Positions 32,595-45,318 of a stretch of 64,000 nt of DNA are shown here, piece after piece. The notes beneath the pieces were generated by a model that saw nothing but the letters and a program-made list of their open reading frames with translations, was not told the origin of the DNA and did no database searches. Position 1 is the first letter of the stretch; every line of letters starts with the position of its first letter. Source of the DNA: Chlorophyllum brunneum (taxonomy: Eukaryota > Basidiomycota > Agaricomycetes > Agaricales > Agaricaceae); NCBI GenBank assembly GCA_963576785.1, contig OY756150.1, positions 868,001 through 932,000 on the forward strand. Reading direction: 5' to 3'. Both the position numbers and the translations under genes were made by a program.

Positions 32595-32888
32595 TGTTAC
32601 GACCTTAGTCTCTGACTCAGGTTGCAAGCCTTTGGATAAAGGAAAGGAAGTAGAGAAAGGAAGAAGGGATGATACAATTGGTAAAGTGTAAGGAATACAT
32701 CAAGTATTACTACACTTTATATACTGGTGGTAATGGATAATAATAAAGGAGACGAGTAAACGAGTCAGATGGGAAGCATAGCCTTTAGGGGTGAAACAGA
32801 GAATGAAACGAGAAGTGAGACAAGTATGAGGAGGCCCGAGGTAACGGGCGCAAGATAGGAATGAATGGTCTATCTATAGTTTGTAACA
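32595..32888 (-). repeat. 5' LTR of element B
   Basis: 294 bases. The primer site (minus strand) is at 32582-32593, one base inside the LTR. Followed on the right by ATAAT. Confidence 0.92.
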
Positions 32889-32895
32889 ATAATAT

Positions 32896-34107
32896 ATGAG
32901 TAGTAGTAGCTTATCGAGAACACCAAGAAGACTAAGAGCTCTGAGACCAACAGACATCCAGGGATCACCAGTAATTACTGGATCCAAATAATGAATAGAA
33001 CCAGAAATCCCTGAAGGCCTTAAGTGGCAGAAATCTGATCATAGCATAGATGAAGACATAGCTCTTTTTGAAATCCTATTTAACACAGATGTTGCCAAGA
33101 CCCCATTCAACATAAAAATTACCAAAGCTATATCCAATATAGAAATTACAGAGACCTACGAGAATAGAGAATCCAAAACATCTGATATAGCAGTTGTTGC
33201 AACCTACAAGAATGAACACAGTGAACCAGAAACAGAATCAGAAATGGCCAATGAAATCAACTTCCCAAAGAACCTAGCCCTGGAACCAGGATACTTCAAT
33301 AGAGATAGAACCAAGTTTGATGATTGGTAGAGAGCAATGTCCTTATAGACACTCTTTAACAAGATTAATAATAATGAACAAAAGATAATTGAAGTATTAG
33401 CACAAATGAAAGAAAGACTAGCAAGTCCTTATGCCAATGCCAAGTTACAGACAATTCAAGACAAGAAAATGCCAGTATTTGATAACTTTGCAAAGGAGAT
33501 AGTAGCCACCTTCTCCTTGGAGAATAGGAAAGCTATAACAGAAGGAGAAATCAAGTTGTTCAAATAGGGAAAGAGGAATACTGCAAACTTCTTAATAGAG
33601 TTTAAAGCATTAAAGACTTAAGCAGGAACAGACAACACTCATGCCATATTCCTCCTCAAACAATACACCAAAGCAGACATTATCCAAACTATAGTAGGCT
33701 ATCCATCAGCCTCAATCCCAGACATATACAACAAATAGAGGAACATATTCCTCATAGTAGGGCAAGGATATGAAATGGCAGACATTACCTAAGGAGATAT
33801 TAGAACAAGCACAGGAGTCACATATGGAGGAGGAGGACAACCAATGGAAATTGGTAGACAAAGGGCAGACACCAATCGGAATGGCAAACCGAGATGTTTC
33901 AACTGCAACCTATATGGGTATATAGCCAAATATTGCTATAAGAAGATAAAGGTCATATACACCAAAATAATATGCTATAATTGTGGCAAACAGGGCCACA
34001 TCTTGAAGAATTGTAAAGTACCAAAGAAAGCACACATCAGAAAGATTACCAAGGAAACTGAGCAAGAAGAAGAGACAAAGGAGGATTTTGCCAAAGGCTC
34101 CAAGTAA
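32896..34107 (+). pseudogene. gag of element D, decayed
   Basis: Starts ATG at 32896, six bases after the ATAAT duplication left by B. It aligns with Gag of C throughout and ends in the zinc-knuckle block that remains open at 33844-34107 (CYNCGKQGHILKNC intact, first knuckle CFNCNLYGYIAKYC with His to Tyr). Stops such as TGG to TAG in the DDWWRA motif near 33330 inactivate it. Confidence 0.85.
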
Positions 34108-37100
34108 GTGCAAACCCGCAAGCCAATAAACCTAAAGTTTCTGTTTTACTTCATAATAGATGATATGTGATTCCACAGAAATGGAACTTGATGCACAAAC
34201 TTCTTCTCGATTCAACAATCAGAACCAAAAAGGGACCTAAACAAATTACCACACTGGTAGATTCCAGATACACCTATACATGTATAGCACAGAGAATAGT
34301 AGAAGAAGAACAAATCACAACTAGACCTCTTGAAACCCTGATATAAGTAATCAATGCTGATGGAACCAAAAACAAGAAAAGAGAAATAACAGACATGGCA
34401 CAACTAGTACTAAGCAATAGTAAACATACAGAAGAAATTGAAGCAATGGTAACACAACTGGAGAGTATAGACCTATATCTCGGACATAACTGGCTAGTCA
34501 GACACAACTCGGAAATTGACTGGACAAACAACATAATGTGCTTCAATAGATGCCCGAAGGATTGTACTACATACCACAATGACATATGATTCAACGAGAG
34601 AATACACATGGTAAAGAACACATAGAGAAAAAAAAAACAGACCAGACCAACCCAGAACACCTACCAGCATACCTACAACAATATACGCACCTGTTCAACA
34701 AGAAAAACTTCAACAAACTACCAGAACACACAATCTACGACCATGAAATAAACCTGTCAGAAAATGCACTGCCAGTACTACAGTCCAAAGTCTATCTAAT
34801 AACATTAATAGAGAAATAAGAACTGCAGAAATTCCTTGATGAAAATATTGCTTCAGGACAAATTAGACTTTCACAATCCCCCTATGCCACCCCATGCTTC
34901 TTTATACCCAAAAAAGATGGAACCAAACGATTGGTACAAGACTATAAGAAACTAAACAAACACATGATCAAAGACAAGATGCCACTTCCACTCATAAGCA
35001 AAGTTATCGACTGACTCAAAAATACAAAAGTCTTCAACAAACTTGACATCATTTGGGAATACAACAACATCAGGATAAGGGAAGGTGATGAATGGAAAGT
35101 AGTATTTGTAACAAACAATGGACTATTCAAACTAACAGTCATATTTTTTGGAATGAGTAACTTGCCAGTGACATTCCAAAAGATGATGAACATGGTCTTC
35201 CAAGAGATGCTACATAAAGGAGCAGTTGTCAACTATATGGACAATTTTGTCATCCCTGGAGCAACATAACAGGAACTTAAAGAAAGGATAAAAAGATTTC
35301 TCGACATTGCGGCAAAACACCAGCTACATTTCAAGAGGTCAAAGTGCTTATTTGATACGAAATATTGGGATTTGTGGTTGGACAAGGCAGTATTAAAATG
35401 GAGGAGAAGAAGGTGAAAGTAGTAAAGGAATAGCCAATACCCAAATCCCTGAAAGATATCAAAAAATTCCTAGGCTTTGCAAACTTCTACCAACAATTTA
35501 TACATAATTTCAGCAACATAGTAGCCCCTTTACACAAGTTGAAGAAGACACACAATGGGTATGGATAGAATGACAATAACAAGCCTTTGAAAAGATCAAG
35601 GAAAAAGTCACAAGCGAGCTGGTACTAGCAATGCCACAAGACAAGGGACAATAGAGTGAAAGTAGACACATCAGGCTATGGAGTAGGAGTGGTACTATCA
35701 CAGAAACAGGAAGAACATTGGCACCCAATTGTATTCCACTCAAGAACAATGACACCCACAGAACAAAACTATTAGATCTATGACAAAGAAGTACTAGCCA
35801 TCTGAGAAGCAATCAAAACCTGGAGACAATACCTACTCAATACTAATGAACCATTCGAAATTTGGACTGATCACAAGAACCTGGAATATTTCTGAAAGCC
35901 ACAACAACTCACAGGACAATAAGCAAGGTAGTAGATAAAGCTACAAGAATACCATTACATGCCAAAACACACCCCCGGAAAAACCAACACAAAGGCCAAC
36001 ATCTTATTGAGATTAACAAAAACCAATACTACCTAAGACAATACTGATATTATCTTACTACCCAACCATTTATTTGACAACAACATAATTACTGCAATCT
36101 GACAAATCTGGGAGATCTCAGGAGAGGAAGATATGAAACACTGACTGTGAAAGGAAACAAAAAGGGAAATACAGTGGCTAAAGGAAAAGGAAAGATGATT
36201 AGAGAAGATATGGGAAACAGATAGAATACTAGTGTTTGAAGGAAGAATATATGTTCCATCCAACAGCCAAATACAACAAGAAATACTCCGACAACACCAT
36301 AACAAGACAAATGTAGGACACCCAGAACAACACCAAATGATTAAACTTCTTAAACAGAGTTATTGGTGGCCTCAAATGTGTAACAATGTAAAACAGTACA
36401 TCAAAGGATATAAAGCATGTCAACAAAACAAAATACTCCGAACAAGACCAACAACACATCTCCACCCACTACTGACACCAGTGGAACCTTGGGAAGAAAT
36501 ATCAATCGACATAATAGGACTATTACCAGAGTCAGAAGGATATGATGCAATACTTGTCATAGTTGATCATTTTAGCAAAATGATCAGACTGTATGCAGTT
36601 AACACTACCTTAACATCTGAGGAACTAGGAGATATCACTAAGATGATATATGGAGAATACATGGAATGCCCTGCAAAATCATCAGTGACAGAGGTCCACA
36701 ATTTGCATCAAAATTTATAGTAGAACTATGTTAAGTAACTGGCATCCAAAGAAACTTATCCATGGCATACTACCCACAAACCAACAGTCAAACAGAGTGT
36801 ATTAACCAGGAGGTTGAGACATATCTCAGAAACATAATAAACCATACATAGAATAATTGGAAAAAATAGTTAGCCACAGTAGAATTCCAATACAATAACA
36901 AGATCTACACTGCCACTGGATATTCACCATTAAAAATAGTTTATGGACAATACCCCTGGAAAGGAGATATAACAAATGTTACCAAAGTACCTGTAATCAC
37001 AGAACAAATACAGGAATTACAAAACATGTAACAAGAGGTGATCAAGATGCTACAATACAGCCAGATGCAAATGGAGAAATGCAACAGCACAAAACCAGAA

Positions 37101-37574
37101 TATGAGTATAATCCAGGAGAACAAGTATAGCTTGAAGTAAGCAACATCAGGACAATGAGACTAACCAAGAAGTTAGACCACAAATGGTATGGACTATTCC
37201 AAATAAAAGCAAAAATAGGCAAAACAAGTTACTAACTAGAATTACCTGAAACATAGGCAATACATGATATGTTTAATAGCAGACTTCTCTCCCCCTATCA
37301 GGAACCTGAGTTCAACAGCCAGTGCACACTACCACCACCAATGCCCAAAATCATCAATGATGAAAAACAATATAAAGTAGAAGAGATCCAAGGATACTGT
37401 ACAAGAGGATGACAAAATCAATTCCTAGTATACTGGAAGGGATATACCTCCAAGGAAGACATATGGGAGGATGAGTCAAAACTAGAAAATGCTAAAAAGG
37501 CAGTTCAGGAATTTTTAGACAAGATTTTGAGGATAAAACCTATAAAAAGGGGAGGTAAAAAGTAACAATTATGA
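34108..37574 (+). pseudogene. pol of element D, decayed
   Basis: All Pol domains are recognisable in order but fragmented: protease region near 34250 with the DSG changed, RT (YMDNFVI near 35235 in place of YMDD), RNase H near 35660, integrase finger and core 36232-36720, and chromodomain near 37430-37530. Dozens of stops are visible, mostly transitions relative to C. Confidence 0.85.
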
Positions 37575-38322
37575 ACAACAAACCTTGTATTACAAGAGAT
37601 CACTACACCTAATATACCTCATGCTGTATCCACTACACTCTAGACTTTGCCAATTATCTTCACAATATACTATGTACACTAACACAAACCTACCCCCTTT
37701 CTAGCCAATGACACAGAGTTTGAACAAGAACTCAACAACCTCCTTGACACCTAGTCCACCAAAGACCAAATCAAACACTATACTGCCACAACCAAAGAAC
37801 TCACATACATTGCCCATGCCATCAACAATCTCCAAATCCAAAGCCAAAGTTCTGAGTTATATCCTACTTGTTACTACCACCAGAGCCCTCCCAGCTGCCA
37901 TGTCAACTGGAAAACATGAACTCATGAAGGAATTATTGGATAAAGCAGCCACCAATCTTAATGTATTAGCACACTCCAACACAAAGCAATGTATCCAAAG
38001 TACCTTAATTATAATAGGCAAAAGACTCAATTACCTCACCAACTCTAGTGACAACCCTACTTACAGACTTACCTGAAGACTAATGGATCTTGACTCATAC
38101 ACCTCCACTACCTTACCTGACAAACCGCCCTATCACAAAGATGATGAACAGGAATGGTTAAATAAAGGAATAAAGGGAGTTGACAAATCAGTCCCAGACT
38201 ATTTAATGGAACCAGATATGTGAGATAAAGTAGACCACCTCCTTATACAACTGCCCGACATGGACCTACTATCCAAACCAATGATATTTAATCCACCACC
38301 ATCTTATCTCACACTCAAAGAC

Positions 38323-38615
38323 TGTTACGACCTTAGTCTCTGACTCAGGTTGCAAGCCTTTGGATAAAGGAAGGAAGTAGAGAAAGGAAGAAGGGATGAT
38401 ACGATTGGTAAAGTGTAAGGAATACATCAAGTATTACTACACTTTATATACTAGTAGCGGAGGCTAATAATAAGGGGGATGAGTAGATGAGTCAGATAAG
38501 AGGCATAGCCTTTAGAGATGAAACAGGAGATGGAATGAGGGGTGAAACAGGTGTGAGGGTACACGAGGTAATGGGCGCGAGATAGGAATGAACGGTCTAT
38601 CTATAGTTCGTAACA
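38323..38615 (-). repeat. 3' LTR of element E
   Basis: 293 bases. Two of its three differences from the partner LTR are C to T in GACGAG to GATGAG contexts. Confidence 0.94.
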
Positions 38616-38722
38616 ATACCTCCCTTTCAAGCTTCATGTCCTCATGATGCGTATTACTGTAAAGGTCCTTTGTGAAGTAAAACATACGGAGTTTGGAAGA
38701 GGTAGGAAGGTGTGATGAGAAT

Positions 38723-39559
38723 TTACTCGTTCATAGGTATGGCAGCTCCCAGAGCTCTGGCCAAGTCCTTCTTGTTTCCTCCGATGAGAGGTGTCTTGTC
38801 AACACGTCGTAACCCAATCCAGAGTGGTGCGTGGGGTGGACCTTCTTTGAACAGGAAGTGGGTGTGATTATTGTACGTGGTGTTGTCGTTGGTGTGATTG
38901 CTTAGGAGTTTATGCACTATGCCCCTCCAATATTCGTTGTTCTTTTCGCCTTCCGATTTCAACGTGTTGTATCCCTGCGGCAGGTGGAAGGTCATAGGTG
39001 TGATGGGGGGTACTACCGTGGTGAGGATGGTTTGGAGGTGGGCTACTTCCTCTTCGATGTCGGGGTGAAGCAGTTGATCGGCGGCTGTTGCTTCTTGTGT
39101 CTTTTGCTCACATTTATGACAGATGTGATGTTGGATGGGGAATGGGTCGTTGCTAACAAGTAGTCGGTTGACGATGTGGTGGGAGAGGTTTTCCGTACTC
39201 CTTGACTCGTATGTATTGAGTCGTTCAGCTAGGGCTACGAGGATGCTATGCATCCGAGCTCGCATATTGGAAATGACAATAAGTTGCAGGTCATCGTTGA
39301 TTTCATATAGGTGTCTCTCTAACTGGTCTCTCCTTCCTTCGTCGATGATAAACTGATTGAGTCTTGGAGTGGCGTCGGATAGGGTATCCATTATTTTAGA
39401 TGCCCCTTCTTGGGTTGCCTTCATTGCTGCTCCCAATAGTATCATGGTGTCGACTAGGGTTTCTCCTTCCACGAGCTCCTCATGGCTGGTTCTTTCTGGG
39501 ACGAGTTCATCGAATTCTTTGAGGTAGGGGTATGGAGTAAGTTGGCGTTCGGCGGGCAT
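38723..39559 (-). CDS. ORF3 of gypsy element E (conserved, function unknown)
   Basis: 278 aa from MPAERQ at 39559 (or 307 aa from 39646). Identical in protein sequence to ORF3 of C although the two elements are separate insertions with their own LTRs. Starts about 97 bases after the pol stop at 39657. The pol stop itself overlaps an ATG (ATGA) that opens a 68-codon frame, as in C. Function unknown. No membrane segment, protease, RNase or envelope motif seen. Confidence 0.85.
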   Translation of the reverse strand: MPAERQLTPYPYLKEFDELVPERTSHEELVEGETLVDTMILLGAAMKATQEGASKIMDTLSDATPRLNQFIIDEGRRDQLERHLYEINDDLQLIVISNMRARMHSILVALAERLNTYESRSTENLSHHIVNRLLVSNDPFPIQHHICHKCEQKTQEATAADQLLHPDIEEEVAHLQTILTTVVPPITPMTFHLPQGYNTLKSEGEKNNEYWRGIVHKLLSNHTNDNTTYNNHTHFLFKEGPPHAPLWIGLRRVDKTPLIGGNKKDLARALGAAIPMNE

Positions 39560-39656
39560 GGTGTGTTGTGAAGATAGTTGGCAAAGTCGAGGGTGAAGTG
39601 GATACCACGAGTGATGCATTGAGTGTAGTGGTTGCTTGGAATGCAAGGTCTGTTGT

Positions 39657-42600
39657 TCATAATTGCTGCTTTTTACCTCCCCTTTTTATAGGTTTCGTCC
39701 TCGAAATCTTGCTCATGAACTCTTGTACTGCCTCCTTGGCGTTTTCCAAATTTGCTTCATCTTCCCATGTGTCTTCTTCGGACGTATATCCTTTCCAGTG
39801 TATTAGGTACTGTTTTCGTTTTCCCCTTGTGCGGTGTCCCCGGACTTCATCTACCTTGTAGTGTTCCTCATCATTGATTATCTCGGGAATCGGTGGTGGT
39901 GGAGTGCGCTGGCTGTCATACTCGGGTTTGTGATAGGGAGAGAGGAGTCTGCTGTTAAACACATCGTGTATCGCCCATGTTTTAGGTAGTTCCAGTCGGT
40001 AGCTTGTTTCACCTATTTTTTCCTTTACCCGGAATGGTCCGTATCTCCTATGATCAAGTTTTCTTGTTGGCCTGGTTGTCCTAATGTTGTCCGCTTCGAG
40101 CCAAACTTGGCTTCCTGTCTCATATTCGTGTTCTGGTTTTGTGCCATTCCGTTTCTCCATTTGCGTCTGGCTCTGTTGTAGCATCTCAATCGTTTTTTGG
40201 CGTATGTCTTGTAACTCTTGTATTCGTTCCGTGATCGCAGGTGCCTTGGATATGTTTGAGATATCCCCTTTCCATGGATGTCGTCCATATACTATCTGGA
40301 ACGGTGAATGTCCTGTGGCGCTATGTGTTTTGTCATTATACTGGAATTCTGCTGTGCTGAGCCATTTTTTCCAGTTGTCCTGCGCATGGTTGATTACGTT
40401 TCTGAGGTATGCTTCGACCTCCTGGTTGATGCGCTCTGTCTGACCGTCTGTTTGTGGATGGTATGCCGTGGATAGGTTACGTTGGGTGCCGGTTGCTCTA
40501 CAAAGTTCTGCCATGAATTTTGACGCGAACTGTGGTCCTCTGTCACTGATGATCCTGCGGGGTATTCCGTGTTGTCTCCATATATCATCACGATAAATAT
40601 CTCCTAACTCTTCAGATGATAGGGTGGTGTTAACTGCGCGTAATCTGATCATTTTGCTGAAACGATCGACAATGACAAGTATCGCATCATATCCTTCTGA
40701 TTCTGGTAGTGGTCCTATCATGTCGATTGATATTTCTTCCCATGGTCCGCTGGGTATCGGTAGTGGATGGAGATGTGTGGTAGGTTGTGTCCGGAGTGTC
40801 TTATTTCGCTGACATGTGTTGCACCCTTTGATGTATCGTTTAACATCATTGCGCATTTGTGGCCACCAATATGTCCTTTTGAGGAGTTCGATCATTCTAT
40901 GCTGTCCCGGGTGTCCTACGTCCGTTTTGTCATGGTGTTGTTGGAGTATTTCTTGGCGTAACTCGGCGTTTGGTGGTATGTATATTCTTCCTTCAAACAT
41001 GGGTAATCCATCGGTTTCCCATATCTCCTCTGGTCGTTTCTCCTTTTCTCTTAGCCACTGTGTTTCTCTTCTTTGCTCCTTTCGTAATCGGTGTTTCAGG
41101 TCTTCTTCTCCCGATATTTCCCAAATTTGTCTGATTTCGGCGGTGGTGTTATCGAATAAGTGGTCAGGTAATAGTGTGATATCTGTGTTATCTCTGGTGG
41201 TGTCCATTTTTGCTAGTCTTGATAGTACGTCTGCTTTTGTGTTTGTCTTTCCGGGTATGTGTTTTAGCGTGTAGCGGTATTCTTGTAGTTCCAATTGCCA
41301 TCTTGCTTGTCGTCCTGTGAGTTGTTGTGGTTTCCTGAAGTATTCTAAGTTCTTGTGGTCCGTCCATATCTCGAATGGTTCATTGGCATCGAGTAGATAC
41401 TGTCTCCACGTTTTGACTGCTTCCCGGATTGCTAGTAGTTCTTTGTCGTAGATTTGGTAGTTTCGTTCTGCCGGTGTCATTGTTCTTGAGTGAAAGGCGA
41501 TTGGGTACCACTGATCACTCTGGTTTTGTGACAACACCGCTCCTACTCCATATCCCGATGCGTCTACTTCTACCCTGTATTGTCCTCTGTCTTGAGGCAT
41601 TGCTAGTACTGGTTCGCTCGTGATTTTCTCCTTGATTTTTTCAAACGCTTGCTGTTGTCATTCTGACCATGACCATTGCGCGTCCTTCTTCTTTAGTTCG
41701 TGTAGTGGTGTTGCTATGTTACTGAAGTCTTGTATGAATCGTCGGTAGAAGTTTGCAAAGCCCAGGAATTTTTCGACGTCTTTTACGGATTTGGGTGTCG
41801 GCCATTCTCTTACTGCTTTCACCTTTTCCTCCTCCATTTTAACGCTGCCTTGTCCAACTATAAAGCCCAGTATGGGTATTTCTTTTGCGTTGAACACGCA
41901 TTTTGACCGCTTGAAGTAAAGTTGGTGCTTGGCTGCAATGTCTAAGAACCACATTGTTCTTTCCTCGAGTTCTTCCTGCGTGGTTCCTGGAATGACAAAA
42001 TCATCCATGTAGTTGACAAGCGTTCCTTCGTGTAACATTTCCCGAAATACCATGTTCATCATCCTTTGAAAGGTTGCTGGCGAATTGCTCATTCCGAAGA
42101 ACATGACTGTTGGCTCGAATAATCCGTTATTTGTTACAAACGCTGCCTTCCATTCATCCCCTTCTCTAATCCTGACATTGTTGTATCCCCAAATGATATC
42201 GAGCTTGTTGAACACCTTTGCATCCTTTAGGCGGTCTAGGACTTCGCTTATGAGTGGTAGTGGTGTTTTATCCTTGATAGTGTGTTCGTTCAGCTTTTTG
42301 TAATCCTGTACCAGGCATTTGGTTCCGTCCTTTTTTGGTATAAAGAAACATGGGGTGGCGTAGGGGGATTGTGATGGTCTGATTCGTCCTGAGGCAAGGT
42401 TCTCGTCGAGGAACTTCTGTAGTTCTTGTTTCTCTGTTATTGTCATTGGGTAGACCTTGGACTGTAGTACTGGGGGGGCGTCTTCGGACAGGTTTATTTC
42501 ATGGTCCCATACCGTGTGCTCGGGTAGTTTATCGAAGTTGCTTTTGTTGAATAGGTGGGTGTATCGTCGGAGGTATGGTGGTAGGTCTTCATCATTCGTC

Positions 42601-43138
42601 CGGTCCGCCTTTTTCTCTTCAATGTGTTCCTTGACTGCCCGTATTCTTTCATTGAACCGTATGTCGCTATGTGATATTTTGCAATCATCCGGGCATCTGG
42701 TGAATCGTATGACGTGATTGTTCCAGTCGATTTCTGGGTTATGCTTGACCAGCCAGTCGTGTCCAAGATATAAGTCCGCACTTTCCAGTTGGGTTACTAG
42801 CGCGTCGATTTGTTCCGTATGGTTGCCGTTGTTTAATACCAGTTGTGCCTTGTCCGTTATTTCTCCCTTTTTATTTTCTGTGCCGTCGGCATTGATCACT
42901 CTGATCGGGGTCTCCAAAGGTTTGGTCGGGATCTGTTCTTCGTCTATCGTTCGTTGTGCTATGCACGTGTGGGTGCATCCGGAGTCTACGAGGGTTGTGA
43001 TTTGTCTGCGTCCTTTTCTTGTCTGGATTGTTGAGTCGAGAAGAAGTTCGTGCGTAGAGTTTCGTTTTTGGGGAATCACATATCGTCTATTGTGGGATAA
43101 AATAGAAACTCTAGGTTTATTGGCTTGCGGGTTTGCGC
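39657..43138 (-). pseudogene. Pol of element E, single premature stop
   Basis: Two open pieces in the same frame: 41658-43079 (protease DSGCTHTCIA, RT with YMDDFVIPG and GMSNSPATF) and 39657-41600 (RNase H, integrase finger and DDE core, YGPFRV, chromodomain). They are separated by TGA at 41655-41657, where C has CGA. There is no ATG at the start of the frame. It is open upstream of the GTG at 43079 back into the end of gag, so expression from Gag needs a -1 shift or similar recoding. Confidence 0.9.
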
Positions 43139-44377
43139 CTACTCGGAGCCTTCAACAAAATCCTCTTTCTCCTCCATTTCTTGTTCATCGTCCTCGTTGA
43201 TCTCTCTGATATGCACTTTCTTGGGTGCCCGGCAGTTTTTCGAGATGTGGCCCTGTTTGCCACAGTTGTAGCACGTTATCTTGGTGTATGTGACTTTTGT
43301 CTTCTTCCTGCAGTATTTGGCGATATGCCCGTAGAGGTTGCAGTTGTAGTACCTCGGTTTTCCATTTTGATCGGTGTCCGCCCTTTGTCTTCCTATCTCC
43401 ATGGGTTGTCCTCTGCCTCCATAAGTAACTCCGGTTGTGGTTCTGATATCCCCTCGGGTGATGTCTGTTGCTTTGTACCCCTGTCCTACTGCGAGGATTG
43501 TAGTTTTCCATTTGGTGTATGTCGTTGGGACGGAGGTTGTCGGGTAGCCTACTATTGTTCGAATGATGTCTGCTCTGGTGTGGCGTTTGAGAAGGAATAT
43601 TGCGTGGGTGTCATCTGTCCCCGCTTGGGCTTTCAGTGCCTCGAACTCGATCAAGAAATCTGCCATGTTCCTCTTTCCTTGTTTGAACGTCTCGATTTCT
43701 CCTTCTGCTATAGCTTTCCTATTTCCCAAGGAAAATGTGGCTTCTATTTCCTTCGTAAAGTCATCCCAGTCTGGTGTCTTCTTGTTTTGGATGGCTTGTA
43801 GCTGTGTGTTGGCGTATGGACCTGCTAGTCCTCCTTTCATTCTCGCTAAAATTGCAACTATCTTCTGTTCTTCTTCGTCTATTTTGTTGAACATTAACCA
43901 TAAGGATATTGCTCTCCACCAATCGTCAAATTGGGTTCTGTCTCCATTAAAATATCCTGGCTCTGGAGCTAGGTTCTTTGGGACGTTGACTTCTTCTGTC
44001 ATTTCTGGGTCTGTTTCTGGTTCGCTGCGTTCGTGGGTTTCGGCGATTTCTATATCGGCTGTGGCGTCGGCGACTTCTGTGTCGATTTCTTCTTCAAATG
44101 GAGCTGGTTCTTTGTCTGTGCTGTGCTCGGACTCTTTCTCGTAGGTCTCGGCAATATCTATATCGGATGTGTTCTCGGCGACTTCTATGTCGAATTCGGT
44201 TTCAAATAGAGCTGTACTTTCGTCTACGCTGTGTTCGGATTTCTGCCGTTTAAGGCCTTCAGGGATTTCTGATTCTGTTGATCGTTTAGATCCTGTTGCT
44301 ATAGGTGAACCCTGGATGTCGGTTGGTCTCGGAGCTCTGTGTCTTCTCGGTGTTCTCAATGAGCTACTGCTGCTCAT
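43139..44377 (-). CDS. Gag of gypsy element E
   Basis: 412 aa, open. Same layout as Gag of C: Ser/Arg-rich start, acidic tandem repeat, capsid-like core, zinc-knuckle region. The first knuckle has lost its first Cys (RYYNCNLYGHIAKYC), while the second, CYNCGKQGHISKNC, is intact. This may impair RNA packaging. Confidence 0.92.
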   Translation of the reverse strand: MSSSSSLRTPRRHRAPRPTDIQGSPIATGSKRSTESEIPEGLKRQKSEHSVDESTALFETEFDIEVAENTSDIDIAETYEKESEHSTDKEPAPFEEEIDTEVADATADIEIAETHERSEPETDPEMTEEVNVPKNLAPEPGYFNGDRTQFDDWWRAISLWLMFNKIDEEEQKIVAILARMKGGLAGPYANTQLQAIQNKKTPDWDDFTKEIEATFSLGNRKAIAEGEIETFKQGKRNMADFLIEFEALKAQAGTDDTHAIFLLKRHTRADIIRTIVGYPTTSVPTTYTKWKTTILAVGQGYKATDITRGDIRTTTGVTYGGRGQPMEIGRQRADTDQNGKPRYYNCNLYGHIAKYCRKKTKVTYTKITCYNCGKQGHISKNCRAPKKVHIREINEDDEQEMEEKEDFVEGSE

Positions 44378-44470
44378 ATACTGTTGTCCTGGTCGGAGGC
44401 TATTATTCCAAGCCTAGCTACGAATAGTGGCACCTCTCTTGCAAGGTGAGTCGAATGATACTTTACCAAA

Positions 44471-44763
44471 TGTTACGACCTTAGTCTCTGACTCAGGTTG
44501 CAAGCCTTTGGATAAAGGAAGGAAGTAGAGAAAGGAAGAAGGGATGATACGATTGGTAAAGTGTAAGGAATACATCAAGTATTACTACACTTTATATACT
44601 AGTAGCGGAGGCTAATAATAAGGGGGACGAGTAGACGAGTCAGATAAGAGGCATAGCCTTTAGAGATGAAACAGGGGATGGAATGAGGGGTGAAACAGGT
44701 GTGAGGGTACACGAGGTAATGGGCGCGAGATAGGAATGAACGGTCTATCTATAGTTCGTAACA
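44471..44763 (-). repeat. 5' LTR of element E
   Basis: 293 bases. The adjacent primer site (minus strand, about 44458-44469) reads TTGGTAAAGTAT, with one mismatch to the LTR complement. Confidence 0.94.
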
Positions 44764-45040
44764 AAGACAGAGGACAATTCAAAGAACACTACTGGGAAAA
44801 GATAGTTCACAACCTTGTTGCCTCTGAGACTAATGATACCACTACATTCCAAGAACACACTGTAGCCCTCTTTAGAGAAGGACAAAACTATGCCCTCTTT
44901 TGGATCAGATGTTGATGCAAGTTAGGAACCCTAATGATTGGTCCTACTAAATACCAACTTGTCAATGCCTTACACAAAGAACAAGACAACAAGTAAACCA
45001 TGATACTTCATGGGGTCATGAATATAAGAAAGGGAGGTAT

Positions 45041-45318
45041 TGTTATGAACTATAGATAAACAGTATATTCTTATCATGCATCCATCATTCCCTTGTTTTA
45101 TCCCTTATAGCTGTACTCTTACTGACTCATTCTACTCGTTCTCTATGACTCCACTACTCTAATCCACTATTCTTAGCTCTCACCACTAGTATATAAAGTA
45201 TAGTAATACTTGATGTATTCCTTATAATTTACCAATTGTATTATCCCTTTCTCTTCTCTCTACTTCCTTGTCTTTATCCAGAGACTTGTAACCTAAGTCC
45301 TAGACTAAGATTATAACA
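45041..45318 (+). repeat. 3' LTR of element D
   Basis: 278 bases. It aligns with 19593-19898 but has a deletion of about 28 bases near its start. Preceded by the purine tract AAGAAAGGGAGG. Confidence 0.88.

Larger units (their letters stand above)
19990..32888 (-). mobile_element. Ty3/gypsy chromovirus B, interrupted by C
   Basis: Minus-strand element with LTRs 19990-20283 (3') and 32595-32888 (5'), both 294 bases with about ten differences by eye. ATAAT target duplication at 19985-19989 and 32889-32893. Without C it is about 6.45 kb. Order on the minus strand: gag, pol, ORF3. Coding regions are homologous throughout to C and E but carry scattered stops and frame breaks. Confidence 0.93.
38323..44763 (-). 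mobile_element. Ty3/gypsy chromovirus E, youngest and most intact
   Basis: 6,441 bases, minus strand. LTRs 38323-38615 and 44471-44763, each 293 bases with three differences by eye. AAGAC duplication at 38318-38322 and 44764-44768. Gag and ORF3 are open. Pol is open except for one stop between RT and RNase H. It sits in ORF3 of D. It could be mobilised in trans, but the single stop and a lost zinc knuckle argue against autonomy. Confidence 0.95.
37672..44996 (+). pseudogene. ORF3 of element D, split by element E
   Basis: Two pieces: 37672-38322 and 44764-44996, separated by element E with its AAGAC duplication. The second piece still reads FKEHYWEKIVHNLV and later ALFREGQNYALFWIRC, matching YWRGIVHKLL and FLFKEGPPHAPLWIGL in C. 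This shows ORF3 existed in the older subfamily too. Confidence 0.8.
19593..45318 (+). mobile_element. Ty3/gypsy chromovirus D, decayed, host for B and E
   Basis: Plus-strand element: 5' LTR 19593-19898, leader to 19989, then, after element B, gag 32896-34107, pol 34108-37574, ORF3 37672-38322, and, after element E, the rest of ORF3 (44764-44996) and 3' LTR 45041-45318. Removing B and E with their duplications leaves about 6.4 kb, the family length. Heavily mutated, with many TGG to TAG and CAA to TAA changes visible against C. The two flanks (ATTTA at left, GTTAT at right) do not match, so no target duplication remains. Confidence 0.88.
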
